From Arthrobacter sp. B3I9 (GTDB taxonomy: Bacteria; Actinomycetota; Actinomycetes; Actinomycetales; Micrococcaceae), in assembly GCF_030816935.1 (NCBI RefSeq), contig NZ_JAUSYO010000001.1, forward strand, positions 3,348,001 to 3,412,000: a stretch of 64,000 nucleotides of DNA, written 5' to 3'. Positions 8,341-16,089 of the stretch are shown here, one piece after another (positions within the stretch are counted from its first letter, which is position 1; the number at the start of each line of letters is the position of its first letter). Both the position numbers and the translations under genes were made by a program. Below the pieces are notes generated by a model. The model did no database searches and was not told the DNA's origin. It saw only the letters and a program-made list of their open reading frames with translations.

Positions 8341-8919
8341 ATGAGCCATGCAAGGACCAGCCCTGAGGCTGCTGCCGTCGCGCAGACCCTGTTCCGGGTC
8401 GGTCTCGGAGGCGTGCTTATCGCCCACGGATCCCAAAAACTCTTCGGGTGGTTCGGCGGAGGAGGTATTGAAGGCACCAGCAAGGGCATGCACGCCATGG
8501 GCTTCCGCCCCGCGAAACCCAGCGCAATCCTCGCAGGGGTGGGTGAAGCGGGAGCCGGCCTTGCTTTGACTCTGGGGCTGGCGACTCCGGCAGCAGGCGC
8601 CGCTGCCGCGACCACGATGGGTGTCGCGGCCAGCGTTCACGCCCCCAGCGGCTTCTTCGCCACGGAGGGCGGCCTCGAGTACCCCGCGGTGCTGGGGCTG
8701 GCGGCAGCATCGTTCACCATCGGAGGGCCCGGACCCTTTTCTCTGGATGCGCTGACCGGTCATGTCCTGGACCGGCCCTGGATGCGGGCGGCCGCTTTAG
8801 CCGTGATCCCTGCAGCCATCGCGGTCCAGGTCTACCGCCGTCGTAGTGCCCTGGCCGGCGACACGACGCCACCGGCTTCCGGCACCCCGGTGGAACCTGA
8901 ACCGTCGGAGACGACTTAG
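8341..8919 (+). CDS. DoxX family membrane protein
   Basis: 192 residues from ATG 8341 with AAGGAGGAC 5 nt upstream, which fixes the start. Four membrane helices are visible, beginning TLFRVGLGGVLIAHGSQKLFGWFGGGG, the DoxX signature (R..LG..F..HG..KLFG). MHAMGFRPAKPSAILAGVGEAGAGLALTLGL forms the second block. DoxX-type proteins are implicated in redox and membrane stress functions in mycobacteria, but no reaction is assigned here. The Pro/Thr/Glu-rich tail (TTPPASGTPVEPEPSETT) is variable. Confidence 0.9.
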   Translation: MSHARTSPEAAAVAQTLFRVGLGGVLIAHGSQKLFGWFGGGGIEGTSKGMHAMGFRPAKPSAILAGVGEAGAGLALTLGLATPAAGAAAATTMGVAASVHAPSGFFATEGGLEYPAVLGLAAASFTIGGPGPFSLDALTGHVLDRPWMRAAALAVIPAAIAVQVYRRRSALAGDTTPPASGTPVEPEPSETT

Positions 8920-8965
8920 CGCTCCAGCCAACACCGTCAGGATCGCGCGTCGACTGCGCCAAGCG

Positions 8966-8971
8966 TAGGCT
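8966..8971 (+). promoter_or_regulatory. -10 box for leaderless thiolase transcript
   Basis: TAGGCT, 6 nt before ATG 8978; no Shine-Dalgarno sequence. Confidence 0.5.
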
Positions 8972-8977
8972 GGGCGC

Positions 8978-10213
8978 ATGCCAGAAGCAGTCATTGTTTC
9001 CACTGCCCGAAGCCCGATCGGACGTGCCTTCAAGGGCTCGCTGAAAGACGAGCGACCTGATGACCTCGCCGCCGCGATGGTGACCGCAGCCCTGGCGTCC
9101 ATACCCGCATTCGACGCCGCCAACCCGGACCGGGGCCTCGACGACCTGTATCTGGGCTGCGCCGAACCGAGCGGCGAGGCAGGCTCGAACATGGCCCGGG
9201 TGGTGTCGATCCTCGCTGGCCTGGACAACGTCCCCGCCGCCACCATCAACCGCTTCTGCGCCTCCAGTCTGCAGACCCTCCGGATGGCATTCCACGCCAT
9301 CAAGGCCGGCGAGGGGCAGGCGTTCGTCGCCGCGGGCGTGGAGGCGGTATCTAGGTACAGAAACTGGGCCGGCGCCGGCGAGACCGACGCCAGCACGCAC
9401 AACCCCCTCTTCGCCGCTGCAGGGCAGCGCACCGCGGCGCGGGCGGCCTCCAACACCCCGTGGACGGATCCCCGGCTCGGCGACCGGATGCCGGACATCT
9501 ACATTTCCATGGGCCAGACCGCAGAGAACGTTGCCACCAGCTATGGCATCGGCCGGGCGGACCAGGACGCCTGGGCGGTGCTCAGCCAGAACCGTGCCGA
9601 AGCAGCCATCGCCGCCGGCTTTTACGCACGCGAAATCACGCCGTACACCCGCAAGGACGGCACGGTGGTGGACCGGGACGACTCACCCCGTGCCGGTGTC
9701 ACTCTTGAAGCGGTCAATGCGCTGCAGCCCGTTTTCCGCAGCGGCGGCACCGTGACCGCCGGCAACGCCTGTCCGCTCAACGACGGCGCCGCGGCCGTCG
9801 TGGTCATGGACGACGCGCGTGCCCGCGAACTCGGGCTGCAGCCACTCGCCCGGATCGTGTCCACCGGTGTCAGTGCCCTCTCCCCCGAGCTGATGGGGAT
9901 GGGCCCGGTGGAAGCAAGCCGCCGGGCGCTGAAGCTCGCCGGGCTCGGAATCGGGGACATCGACCTCGTGGAACTCAATGAGGCGTTCGCGGTCCAGGTG
10001 GTGGCCAGCGCCAAGGAGCTCGGCATCGACCATGACAAACTCAACGTCAACGGCGGCGCCATCGCACTGGGACACCCCTTCGGCATGACCGGCGCCCGGA
10101 TGACCGCCACCCTGCTCAACGCGCTCCGCGAACGGGACGGGCACCTTGGCCTGGCCACGCTGTGTGTCGGCGGCGGCCAGGGCATGGCCGTGGTCCTGGA
10201 ACGGCTTAGCTGA
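8978..10213 (+). CDS. Thiolase family protein (acetyl-CoA C-acyltransferase)
   Basis: 411 residues, ATG at 8978. Thiolases transfer an acyl group between CoA thioesters through a cysteine; this fits 3-ketoacyl-CoA cleavage in fatty-acid beta-oxidation or acetoacetyl-CoA formation. Visible motifs: AVIVSTARSPIGRAFKGSL at the N-terminus, NRFCASSLQ with the nucleophile Cys near residue 92, NGGAIALGHPFGMTGAR with the catalytic His, and CVGGGQGMAVVLER with the second catalytic Cys. MDDARARELG and NEAFAVQ are also typical. It stands alone between the DoxX gene and a terminator, with no beta-oxidation partners, so the physiological substrate is open. Confidence 0.94.
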   Translation: MPEAVIVSTARSPIGRAFKGSLKDERPDDLAAAMVTAALASIPAFDAANPDRGLDDLYLGCAEPSGEAGSNMARVVSILAGLDNVPAATINRFCASSLQTLRMAFHAIKAGEGQAFVAAGVEAVSRYRNWAGAGETDASTHNPLFAAAGQRTAARAASNTPWTDPRLGDRMPDIYISMGQTAENVATSYGIGRADQDAWAVLSQNRAEAAIAAGFYAREITPYTRKDGTVVDRDDSPRAGVTLEAVNALQPVFRSGGTVTAGNACPLNDGAAAVVVMDDARARELGLQPLARIVSTGVSALSPELMGMGPVEASRRALKLAGLGIGDIDLVELNEAFAVQVVASAKELGIDHDKLNVNGGAIALGHPFGMTGARMTATLLNALRERDGHLGLATLCVGGGQGMAVVLERLS

Positions 10214-10276
10214 GTACTAAGAAGCGCTGGGTAGCAATAAACGCAGGCCGCCAACAGACGCAGCCCTTAGCAAACG

Positions 10277-10308
10277 CAGGGAGCCCCGCCGTTCGGCGGG
10301 GCTCCCTG
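10277..10308. terminator. Bidirectional terminator between thiolase and Bax-inhibitor gene
   Basis: Perfect 14-bp stem (10277-10290 with 10295-10308) around GTTC, between two convergent genes. The outer ACGCA/TGCGT bases can extend it. T-rich bases follow on the minus strand. Confidence 0.85.
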
Positions 10309-10335
10309 TTACTGCGTGCTTAGCCGGTCGGGCTG

Positions 10336-11268
10336 TCAGTCGTCCCCGCGGAGGATCGACAGCAGGCGGATGATCTCCACGTACAGCCAGACGAGGGTCA
10401 CGGTGAGGCCGAAGGCGGCAGTCCAGGAGAAGCGCTGCGGGGCGCCGCTGCGGACTCCGGCTTCGATGCTGGTGAAGTCCATGATCAGGGAGAACGCAGC
10501 CAGGCCGATCGCCAGCAGGCCGATGAAGACGCCGAGCGGGATCCCGAAGATCTCCATGCTCGTGCGCAGGCCGAACGGTGAATCCACCGCGCCGGTCCAC
10601 ATCATCACCAGGTTGATCAGCGAGAAGACGGCGTAGCCGATGATCGCGATCATGAAGAAGCGCATGGCCTTCGGGGTGGCCCGCACCTTGCCGCTCTTGA
10701 AGAGCACGAGGGTGACGGCGAAGACGGAGAGCGTGCCGATGACGGCCTGCAGGCCCACTCCGGGGTACAGCCCGTCGAGGATCCGGGTCAGACCGCCGAG
10801 GAAGAGGCCTTCCAGGCCGGCGTAGGCCAGGATCAGTGCCGGTGAGGGCTGCTTCTTGAACGTGTTGACGAGCGCGAGGACGAAGCCGCCCAGCGCGCCG
10901 ACGATCATCAGCAGGGATGCCAGGCCCTGGGCGACAACGAGAGTCACGGCTGCGCCGGCGACGACCATGGCGAGGCAGGCCGCCGTCTTCATGATGACAT
11001 CGTCAAAGGTCATGCGACCCGTGTCGGCGGGGCCGGCGGCGGGCCGGTTGTACATGTCCTGGAGCTGGTCCTGGGTCATGCCCTGCTGCGCGGCGTTCCA
11101 GCCGCCCTGGGCGTAGCCGCCCTGCGCGTACCCGTTCTGGCCGTACGGGTTCTGGGCGTAGGGGTTCCGGCCGTAGTTGCCCTGGCCGTAGGCCTGCGGG
11201 GCAGGCGGTGCCTGGGTGGCTCCACGGAAGTTCTTTCCGTTGAAGATCGGGTTTCCGCCAAGTGCCAT
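10336..11268 (-). CDS. Bax inhibitor-1/YccA family membrane protein
   Basis: 310 residues from ATG 11268, with GGAGG 8 nt upstream; the frame is open further but lacks a good start. The N-terminal third is a Gln/Tyr/Gly/Asn-rich repeat region (PQAYGQGNYGRNPYAQNPYGQ), then seven membrane helices begin with MTFDDVIMKTAACLAMVVAGAAV. KMRFF-like and DFTSIEAGVRSGAP segments match the bacterial YccA/TMBIM branch, which includes pH-sensitive calcium leak channels and FtsH-associated proteins. The role here is not determined. The repeat-rich N-terminus is unusual compared with YccA and is typical of Arthrobacter membrane proteins. Confidence 0.9.
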   Translation of the reverse strand: MALGGNPIFNGKNFRGATQAPPAPQAYGQGNYGRNPYAQNPYGQNGYAQGGYAQGGWNAAQQGMTQDQLQDMYNRPAAGPADTGRMTFDDVIMKTAACLAMVVAGAAVTLVVAQGLASLLMIVGALGGFVLALVNTFKKQPSPALILAYAGLEGLFLGGLTRILDGLYPGVGLQAVIGTLSVFAVTLVLFKSGKVRATPKAMRFFMIAIIGYAVFSLINLVMMWTGAVDSPFGLRTSMEIFGIPLGVFIGLLAIGLAAFSLIMDFTSIEAGVRSGAPQRFSWTAAFGLTVTLVWLYVEIIRLLSILRGDD

Positions 11269-11757
11269 TGCGGGTGTCCTCCAAATAAAGGGGGTGAGTG
11301 ATGAACCGTGCGGGGCTGTTGGTGTTTGTCTACAACCCACGCTACCAAGTCCTACGGCTGACCGGCAGGGATAGTTCCCGGCGGAGGCCCTCCGCAACAC
11401 AACCGTGATCCGGGGCCCGAATTCCCTTCGTGCGGGGCCCGGCCACCCGGCCGCGGCTGCTCCGGGTGAGTACCCCGGAGACGAATGGTTTAGGAATACT
11501 GGCGATCAACAAAAGTTTTCTTTAGCGCAGATGAAGTACCGCGCGGGCATGGCTTCACGGTTGTTACCCGATCGCGATGTAGCCCCTGCTCCGGGCGGCC
11601 TTTTTCGCCCATACCGCGCTGTAACATGGGCCACAAGGTGACGGACCTCACAGCCTGTTCTGTTCCGCATCGCACCAAAGCACCACCTTCGTTACCTGAC
11701 CGTTCGCAGCGGTTGCAAAGGCGCAACCCAGACCATCCCCATGTGGAGGTTTTCAAT
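11269..11757. other. 489-bp divergent intergenic region upstream of livH
   Basis: Lies between the divergent Bax-inhibitor gene and livH. It holds the GGAGG site of each gene, an AT-rich patch at about 11488-11530 that is unusual for this genome, and a possible -10 box TAACAT at 11622-11627 for the liv operon (no good -35). I see no RNA gene, riboswitch or conserved small coding sequence in it. Confidence 0.5.
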
Positions 11758-13098
11758 TTGAGAAGCACAACGAGAGGCCTGTCGCACAGACGGCGCGGCA
11801 GACTGCTGAAAGCTGTGGGGGCCCTTTTCGCCGCCGTGGCCGCGCTACTGCTCGTCGTCGCACCGGCGTCGCAGGCCACTACTCCCTCGCCGACACCATC
11901 CCCGTCGGCCACCACGTTCCAGAACAGCATCAGCGGCTTCCTCCGCGGCGATGACCGCGCCCCCATAGCCAACGTGACCATCACCGCCAAGAGCGGCGAC
12001 TTCACGGGAACAACAAAGTCCGCGGCCAACGGCTCATGGTCCATCGGCGTCCCCACCCAGGGAACGTACGAGGTTGAGCTGGACGAATCCACCCTTCCGG
12101 AGGGCATAAAGCTCGCCGACGGCCAGGAGAACCCCCGCAAGGTCACGTTCAGCCAGACCACGAACCTCTCGGTGATCTTCGCCTTCGGTAAGGGCATCGT
12201 CATCCAGCAGCAGGACTTCGGCCAGAACCTCCTGAACCGCCTCGTTGCCGGACTCAGCTTCGGGTTGCTGCTCGCCCTCGCCTCCGTGGGCCTGTCCCTG
12301 ATCTTCGGTACCACCGGCCTGACCAACTTCGCACACGGCGAAATGGTCACCCTTGGCGCCGTCCTGGTCTTTACCTTCAACGCCATGAACCTGCCGTTCT
12401 GGCTTGCCATCCTGCTCGCCCTTCTCGGCGGGGGGCTGTTCGGCTACGTCCAGGACGCCGGGCTGTGGAAACCGCTGCGGCGCCGCGGTACCGGCCTCGT
12501 GCCCATGATGATCGTCAGCATCGGCCTCGCCCTCGCGGTCCGATACGTGATCCAGTTCTACTTCGGCGGTGCCACGCAGCAGCTGCCCTATGCACAGAGC
12601 GCGGAGATCCAGATCGGCCCGGTCTCCATTTCCCCCAACAACCTCTGGTCCCTTGTGATCAGCGCCGTCGTCATCGCGCTGATCGGCATCATCCTGCTGA
12701 AGACCCGGCTCGGCAAGGCCACCCGTGCGGTGGCCGACAACCCGGCCCTCGCGGCGGCGTCGGGTATCGACGTCGACAACGTCATCCGCATCGTGTGGGT
12801 GGCCGGCGGCATGCTGGCGTCCCTTGGCGGGATCCTCTGGGCCTACTACCGGCCCGGCGTCACCTTCGACATGGGCTCGCAGATCCTGCTCCTCATCTTC
12901 GCCGGCGTGACCCTGGGCGGTCTCGGCACGGTCTTCGGCGCCCTGATCGGTTCCGTCATTGTCGGCATCTTCGTGGAGCTGACCACCGTCTTCGGCCTCG
13001 CAGCCGACCTTAAGTACGTGGGAGCACTGTTCATCATGATTGTTGTCCTTCTGTTCCGGCCCCAGGGCATCTTGGGCCGTCGCGAGCGCGTGGGTTAG
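11758..13098 (+). CDS. livH: Branched-chain amino-acid ABC transporter permease LivH with N-terminal signal peptide and beta-sandwich domain
   Basis: 446 residues from TTG 11758, 7 nt after GGAGGT. A signal peptide (RRRGRLLKAVGALFAAVAAL, cut near APASQA) is followed by about 110 extra residues: a Pro/Ser/Thr linker (TTPSPTPSPSATT) and a carboxypeptidase-regulatory/Cna-B-like fold (SGFLRGDDRAPIANVTITAK...GSWSIGVPTQGTYEVELDESTLPEGI). Only then comes the usual LivH permease of about 290 residues: LLALASVGLSLIFGTTGLTNFAHGEMV, the EAA-type loop KTRLGKATRAVADNPALAAASGID and GVTLGGLGTVFGALIGS. The extra domain would face outward, beside the binding protein. First gene of livHMGF. Confidence 0.92.
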   Translation: MRSTTRGLSHRRRGRLLKAVGALFAAVAALLLVVAPASQATTPSPTPSPSATTFQNSISGFLRGDDRAPIANVTITAKSGDFTGTTKSAANGSWSIGVPTQGTYEVELDESTLPEGIKLADGQENPRKVTFSQTTNLSVIFAFGKGIVIQQQDFGQNLLNRLVAGLSFGLLLALASVGLSLIFGTTGLTNFAHGEMVTLGAVLVFTFNAMNLPFWLAILLALLGGGLFGYVQDAGLWKPLRRRGTGLVPMMIVSIGLALAVRYVIQFYFGGATQQLPYAQSAEIQIGPVSISPNNLWSLVISAVVIALIGIILLKTRLGKATRAVADNPALAAASGIDVDNVIRIVWVAGGMLASLGGILWAYYRPGVTFDMGSQILLLIFAGVTLGGLGTVFGALIGSVIVGIFVELTTVFGLAADLKYVGALFIMIVVLLFRPQGILGRRERVG

Positions 13099-13107
13099 GA
13101 GACAGCC

Positions 13108-14076
13108 ATGGATTTCGGATTCATATTTTCCAGCGCTGCCGGTGAACTGTTCAGCCCGACGACGGCGGCCTACGCGCTTGCCGCCCTCGGCCTTGCGGTG
13201 CACTTCGGCTACTCCGGCCTGCTGAACTTCGGCCAGGCCGGCTTCATGGCGGTGGGGGCCTACGGCTTCGCCATCTCCACTCTGTCGTTCCGCGTGCCGT
13301 TCTTCGTGGGCCTGCTGATCGCCGTCATCTGCTCGGCCATTTTCGCCCTGCTGCTCGGCATTCCGACGCTCCGGCTGCGGGCCGACTACCTGGCCATCGT
13401 CACCATCGCGGCCGCGGAAATCGTCCGCTACATCGTCACCACCAACCAGCTGACCCCAGTGACCGGTTCGGCCAACGGCCTGGCGGCCTTCGAGGGCGAC
13501 TTCTACGCAATGAACCCGTTCCCCGAGGGCTCCTATCTGGGCATGAACAACCGCGACTTCTTCATCCGGGTCGTCGGCTGGGTGCTGGTCATCGTCTGCT
13601 GCACCCTGGTGTGGCTGCTGATGCGCAGCCCCTGGGGCCGTGTCCTCAAGGGCATCCGCGAAGACGAAAACGCCGTGCGCTCGCTCGGCAAGAACGTCTA
13701 CGCTTACAAGATGCAGGCCCTGGTCATCGGCGGCGTGCTCGGCGCCCTGGCGGGCATGATCTTCACCCTCCCCCGCGGCGCGGTCCAGCCGGCCAACTAC
13801 GGCACCGAACTGACGTTCTTCCTGTACACGTGCCTGCTGCTTGGCGGTCTCGGCACCGTGCTGGGACCGGTCATCGGCGCCATGATCTTCTGGGTCGTGC
13901 TGTCCCTGACGCAGGGCATCCTGTACGGCCTGATTGAATCCGGCGCCGTCACCTGGCTGAACACCGTCCAGGCCGGTCAGCTGCGTTACATCCTGGTCGG
14001 CGTCGCGCTGATGCTGCTGATGATTTTCAGGCCCCAGGGCGTCTTCGGCAATAAGAAGGAGCTGGCATTCGCATGA
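13108..14076 (+). CDS. livM: Branched-chain amino-acid ABC transporter permease LivM
   Basis: 322 residues, ATG 13108 with TAGGAG upstream, 9 nt after livH. About nine membrane helices; family motifs are GLAVHFGYSGLLNFGQAGFMAVGAYGFAI near the N-terminus, LRLRADYLAIVTIAAAEIVR, the EAA-type cytoplasmic loop RSPWGRVLKGIREDENAVRSLGKNVYAYKMQALV, and LGGLGTVLGPVIGAMIF. It pairs with LivH to form the channel. Its last four bases overlap the livG start. Confidence 0.95.
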   Translation: MDFGFIFSSAAGELFSPTTAAYALAALGLAVHFGYSGLLNFGQAGFMAVGAYGFAISTLSFRVPFFVGLLIAVICSAIFALLLGIPTLRLRADYLAIVTIAAAEIVRYIVTTNQLTPVTGSANGLAAFEGDFYAMNPFPEGSYLGMNNRDFFIRVVGWVLVIVCCTLVWLLMRSPWGRVLKGIREDENAVRSLGKNVYAYKMQALVIGGVLGALAGMIFTLPRGAVQPANYGTELTFFLYTCLLLGGLGTVLGPVIGAMIFWVVLSLTQGILYGLIESGAVTWLNTVQAGQLRYILVGVALMLLMIFRPQGVFGNKKELAFA

Positions 14077-15167
14077 GCACCCAGAGCGGAGAATCCGCAA
14101 CCACCGGCAGCACCGGGCTGTCGGAAGAAATCAACTACATGACGGATGCGCGCCCCATTGCCGCCGGCGAGACGGCACCGGGCTGCAAGAAGCGTGATCC
14201 GATCGTGGTGGCGGAAAACGTCACGCGCAGCTTCGGCGGCATCAACGCCGTCGACGTCGAATACCTTGAGATTCCGCGGCACAAGATCACAGCGCTCATC
14301 GGCCCGAACGGTGCCGGCAAGACGACCCTGTTCAACCTGCTCACCGGCTTCGATACGCCCAACTCGGGCAAGTGGCACTTCGAAGGCCAAAGCCTTGCCG
14401 GGGTATCCCCCTACAAGGTCGCCCGGATGGGCATGGTCCGCACGTTCCAGTTGACCAAGGTCATGGGCAAGCTCACGGTCATGGAGAACATGCGCCTCGG
14501 CGGCTCCAACCAGCCCGGCGAGCGGTTGTCGAAGGCCCTCTTCAGGGGAATCTGGGGCGGCCGGGAGACGGAAATCACCGCCCAGGCCAACGTCCTGCTG
14601 GAAAAATTCAAACTGGATGCCAAGAAGGACGACTACGCCGCGTCGCTTTCCGGCGGCCAGCGCAAGCTGCTCGAAATGGCCCGGTCCCTGATGGTCCGGC
14701 CCAAACTGGTCATGCTTGACGAGCCGATGGCCGGGGTCAACCCCGCCCTGACGCAGTCGCTGCTGGACCACATCAAGAATCTCAAGGCCGAGGGCATGAC
14801 CGTGCTGTTCGTCGAGCATGACATGAACATGGTCCGCCATATCGCTGACTGGGTGGTGGTCATGGCCGAAGGCAAGATCGTGGCCGAGGGACCGCCGTCG
14901 GAAGTCATGAAGAACCCCGCCGTGATTGACGCCTACCTGGGCGCCCACCACGATGTGGACCTTGGTGACTCGGAAGGCATCAAGGAGCTGGCTGCCGAAC
15001 TGGTGGCTGATGACGAGTCGATCGTGGGCACCGAGGATGCCGGCATCATCTCCCTCGACGTCGTCGCCACGGACGGCGAGGGGCCCGCCAGGTCGGGCAG
15101 CAGCGCCCCGGCGCATGGCAGGCGCAGCGCCGAGGAACCGAACCGCACAGAGAAGGACACCGAATGA
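14073..15167 (+). CDS. livG: Branched-chain amino-acid ABC transporter ATP-binding protein LivG
   Basis: 364 residues; ATG overlaps the livM stop (ATGA). Walker A is GPNGAGKTTLFN, signature LSGGQRKLLEMARSLM, Walker B VMLDEPMAGVNP, and the switch His lies in FVEHDMNMVRHIADWVVVM, the LivG branch. LivG is usually near 255 residues. Here about 50 N-terminal residues precede the ABC core, and about 75 acidic/low-complexity residues follow AYLGAHHDVDLGD (ELVADDESIVGTEDAG...). The tail has no recognised fold. Translation is coupled to livM and livF. Confidence 0.95.
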   Translation: MSTQSGESATTGSTGLSEEINYMTDARPIAAGETAPGCKKRDPIVVAENVTRSFGGINAVDVEYLEIPRHKITALIGPNGAGKTTLFNLLTGFDTPNSGKWHFEGQSLAGVSPYKVARMGMVRTFQLTKVMGKLTVMENMRLGGSNQPGERLSKALFRGIWGGRETEITAQANVLLEKFKLDAKKDDYAASLSGGQRKLLEMARSLMVRPKLVMLDEPMAGVNPALTQSLLDHIKNLKAEGMTVLFVEHDMNMVRHIADWVVVMAEGKIVAEGPPSEVMKNPAVIDAYLGAHHDVDLGDSEGIKELAAELVADDESIVGTEDAGIISLDVVATDGEGPARSGSSAPAHGRRSAEEPNRTEKDTE

Positions 15168-15937
15168 GCGCCACCAGCGCGGCCCCCGCCGCCAAGCCCG
15201 TGCACGATGAGGATTCCGTCGTCAAAGTCACCAGCCTGGTGGCCGGCTACCTCCCCGGCGTCAACATCCTCAACGGTTGCAGCATCGAGGCGCGCAAGGG
15301 CGAGCTGATCGGCATCATCGGTCCCAACGGCGCCGGCAAGTCGACCCTGCTCAAGGCGATGTTCGGCCTCGTCAAGGTCCACTCGGGCTCGGTTGTGGTC
15401 CGCGGCCAGGACATCACCGGGCTCAAGGCCAACAAGCTGGTCAGCAAGGGCGTCGGCTTCGTGCCGCAGAACAACAACGTGTTCGCCACCCTGACCATCG
15501 AGGAAAACCTTCAGATGGGGATGTTCCAGCGGCCCAAGGACTTTGCCGAGCGGTTCGACTTCGTCGCCGGCCTGTTCCCCGAGCTCGCCAAGCGACGCGC
15601 CCAGCGTGCCGGTTCACTGTCCGGCGGCGAGCGCCAGATGGTTGCCATGGGACGAGCCCTGATGATGGACCCGGCCGTGCTGCTGCTGGACGAGCCCTCC
15701 GCGGGCCTCTCCCCCGTCAAGCAGGACGAAACCTTCCTCCGGGTCCACGAGATCAACCGGGCCGGCGTCTCCGTGATCATGGTGGAACAGAATGCGCGCC
15801 GCTGCCTGCAGATCTGCGACCGCGGCTATGTCCTTGACCAGGGCAAGGACGCCTACACCGGCACCGGGCGCGAACTCATGAAGGATCCCAAGGTCATCCA
15901 GCTCTATCTGGGCACCCTGGCGGACACCGTCGAGTAG
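15164..15937 (+). CDS. livF: Branched-chain amino-acid ABC transporter ATP-binding protein LivF
   Basis: 257 residues; ATG overlaps the livG stop by 4 nt. Walker [15 protein letters not shown], signature LSGGERQMVAMGRALMM, Walker B VLLLDEPSAGLSP, and MVEQNARRCLQICDRGYVLDQGK typical of LivF. It completes the transporter LivH-LivM-LivG-LivF; the binding protein is the convergent gene at 16090-17442. Confidence 0.96.
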   Translation: MSATSAAPAAKPVHDEDSVVKVTSLVAGYLPGVNILNGCSIEARKGELIGIIGPNGAGKSTLLKAMFGLVKVHSGSVVVRGQDITGLKANKLVSKGVGFVPQNNNVFATLTIEENLQMGMFQRPKDFAERFDFVAGLFPELAKRRAQRAGSLSGGERQMVAMGRALMMDPAVLLLDEPSAGLSPVKQDETFLRVHEINRAGVSVIMVEQNARRCLQICDRGYVLDQGKDAYTGTGRELMKDPKVIQLYLGTLADTVE

Positions 15938-15957
15938 CACCCGTCCCAGCAGTTCCC

Positions 15958-15991
15958 GGGAGGGCCGTCACCAGCCGGTGGCGGCCCTCCC
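15958..15991 (+). terminator. Terminator after livF
   Basis: GGGAGGGCCG (15958-15967) pairs with CGGCCCTCCC (15982-15991), with an inner CACC/GGTG pairing. No strong T-run follows. Confidence 0.75.
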
Positions 15992-16037
15992 GCATGCCTG
16001 CCTGGGGCCCCGCCGCTCCCCATCCCGCTCACACGCA

Positions 16038-16069
16038 AGAAACCCCCGTCCGGCTGGACGGGGGTTTCT
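16038..16069 (-). terminator. Terminator after livK-like gene
   Basis: Perfect 14-bp stem (16038-16051 with 16056-16069), loop GGCT, just past the stop of the minus-strand binding-protein gene. Confidence 0.85.
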
Positions 16070-16089
16070 CGGTGTCCGTGGGAAGCGGC

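Noticed and set aside
12034..14100. 688-codon minus-strand open frame across livH and livM
   Set aside because: Shadow of the liv operon; translation is low-complexity with no membrane or catalytic motifs.
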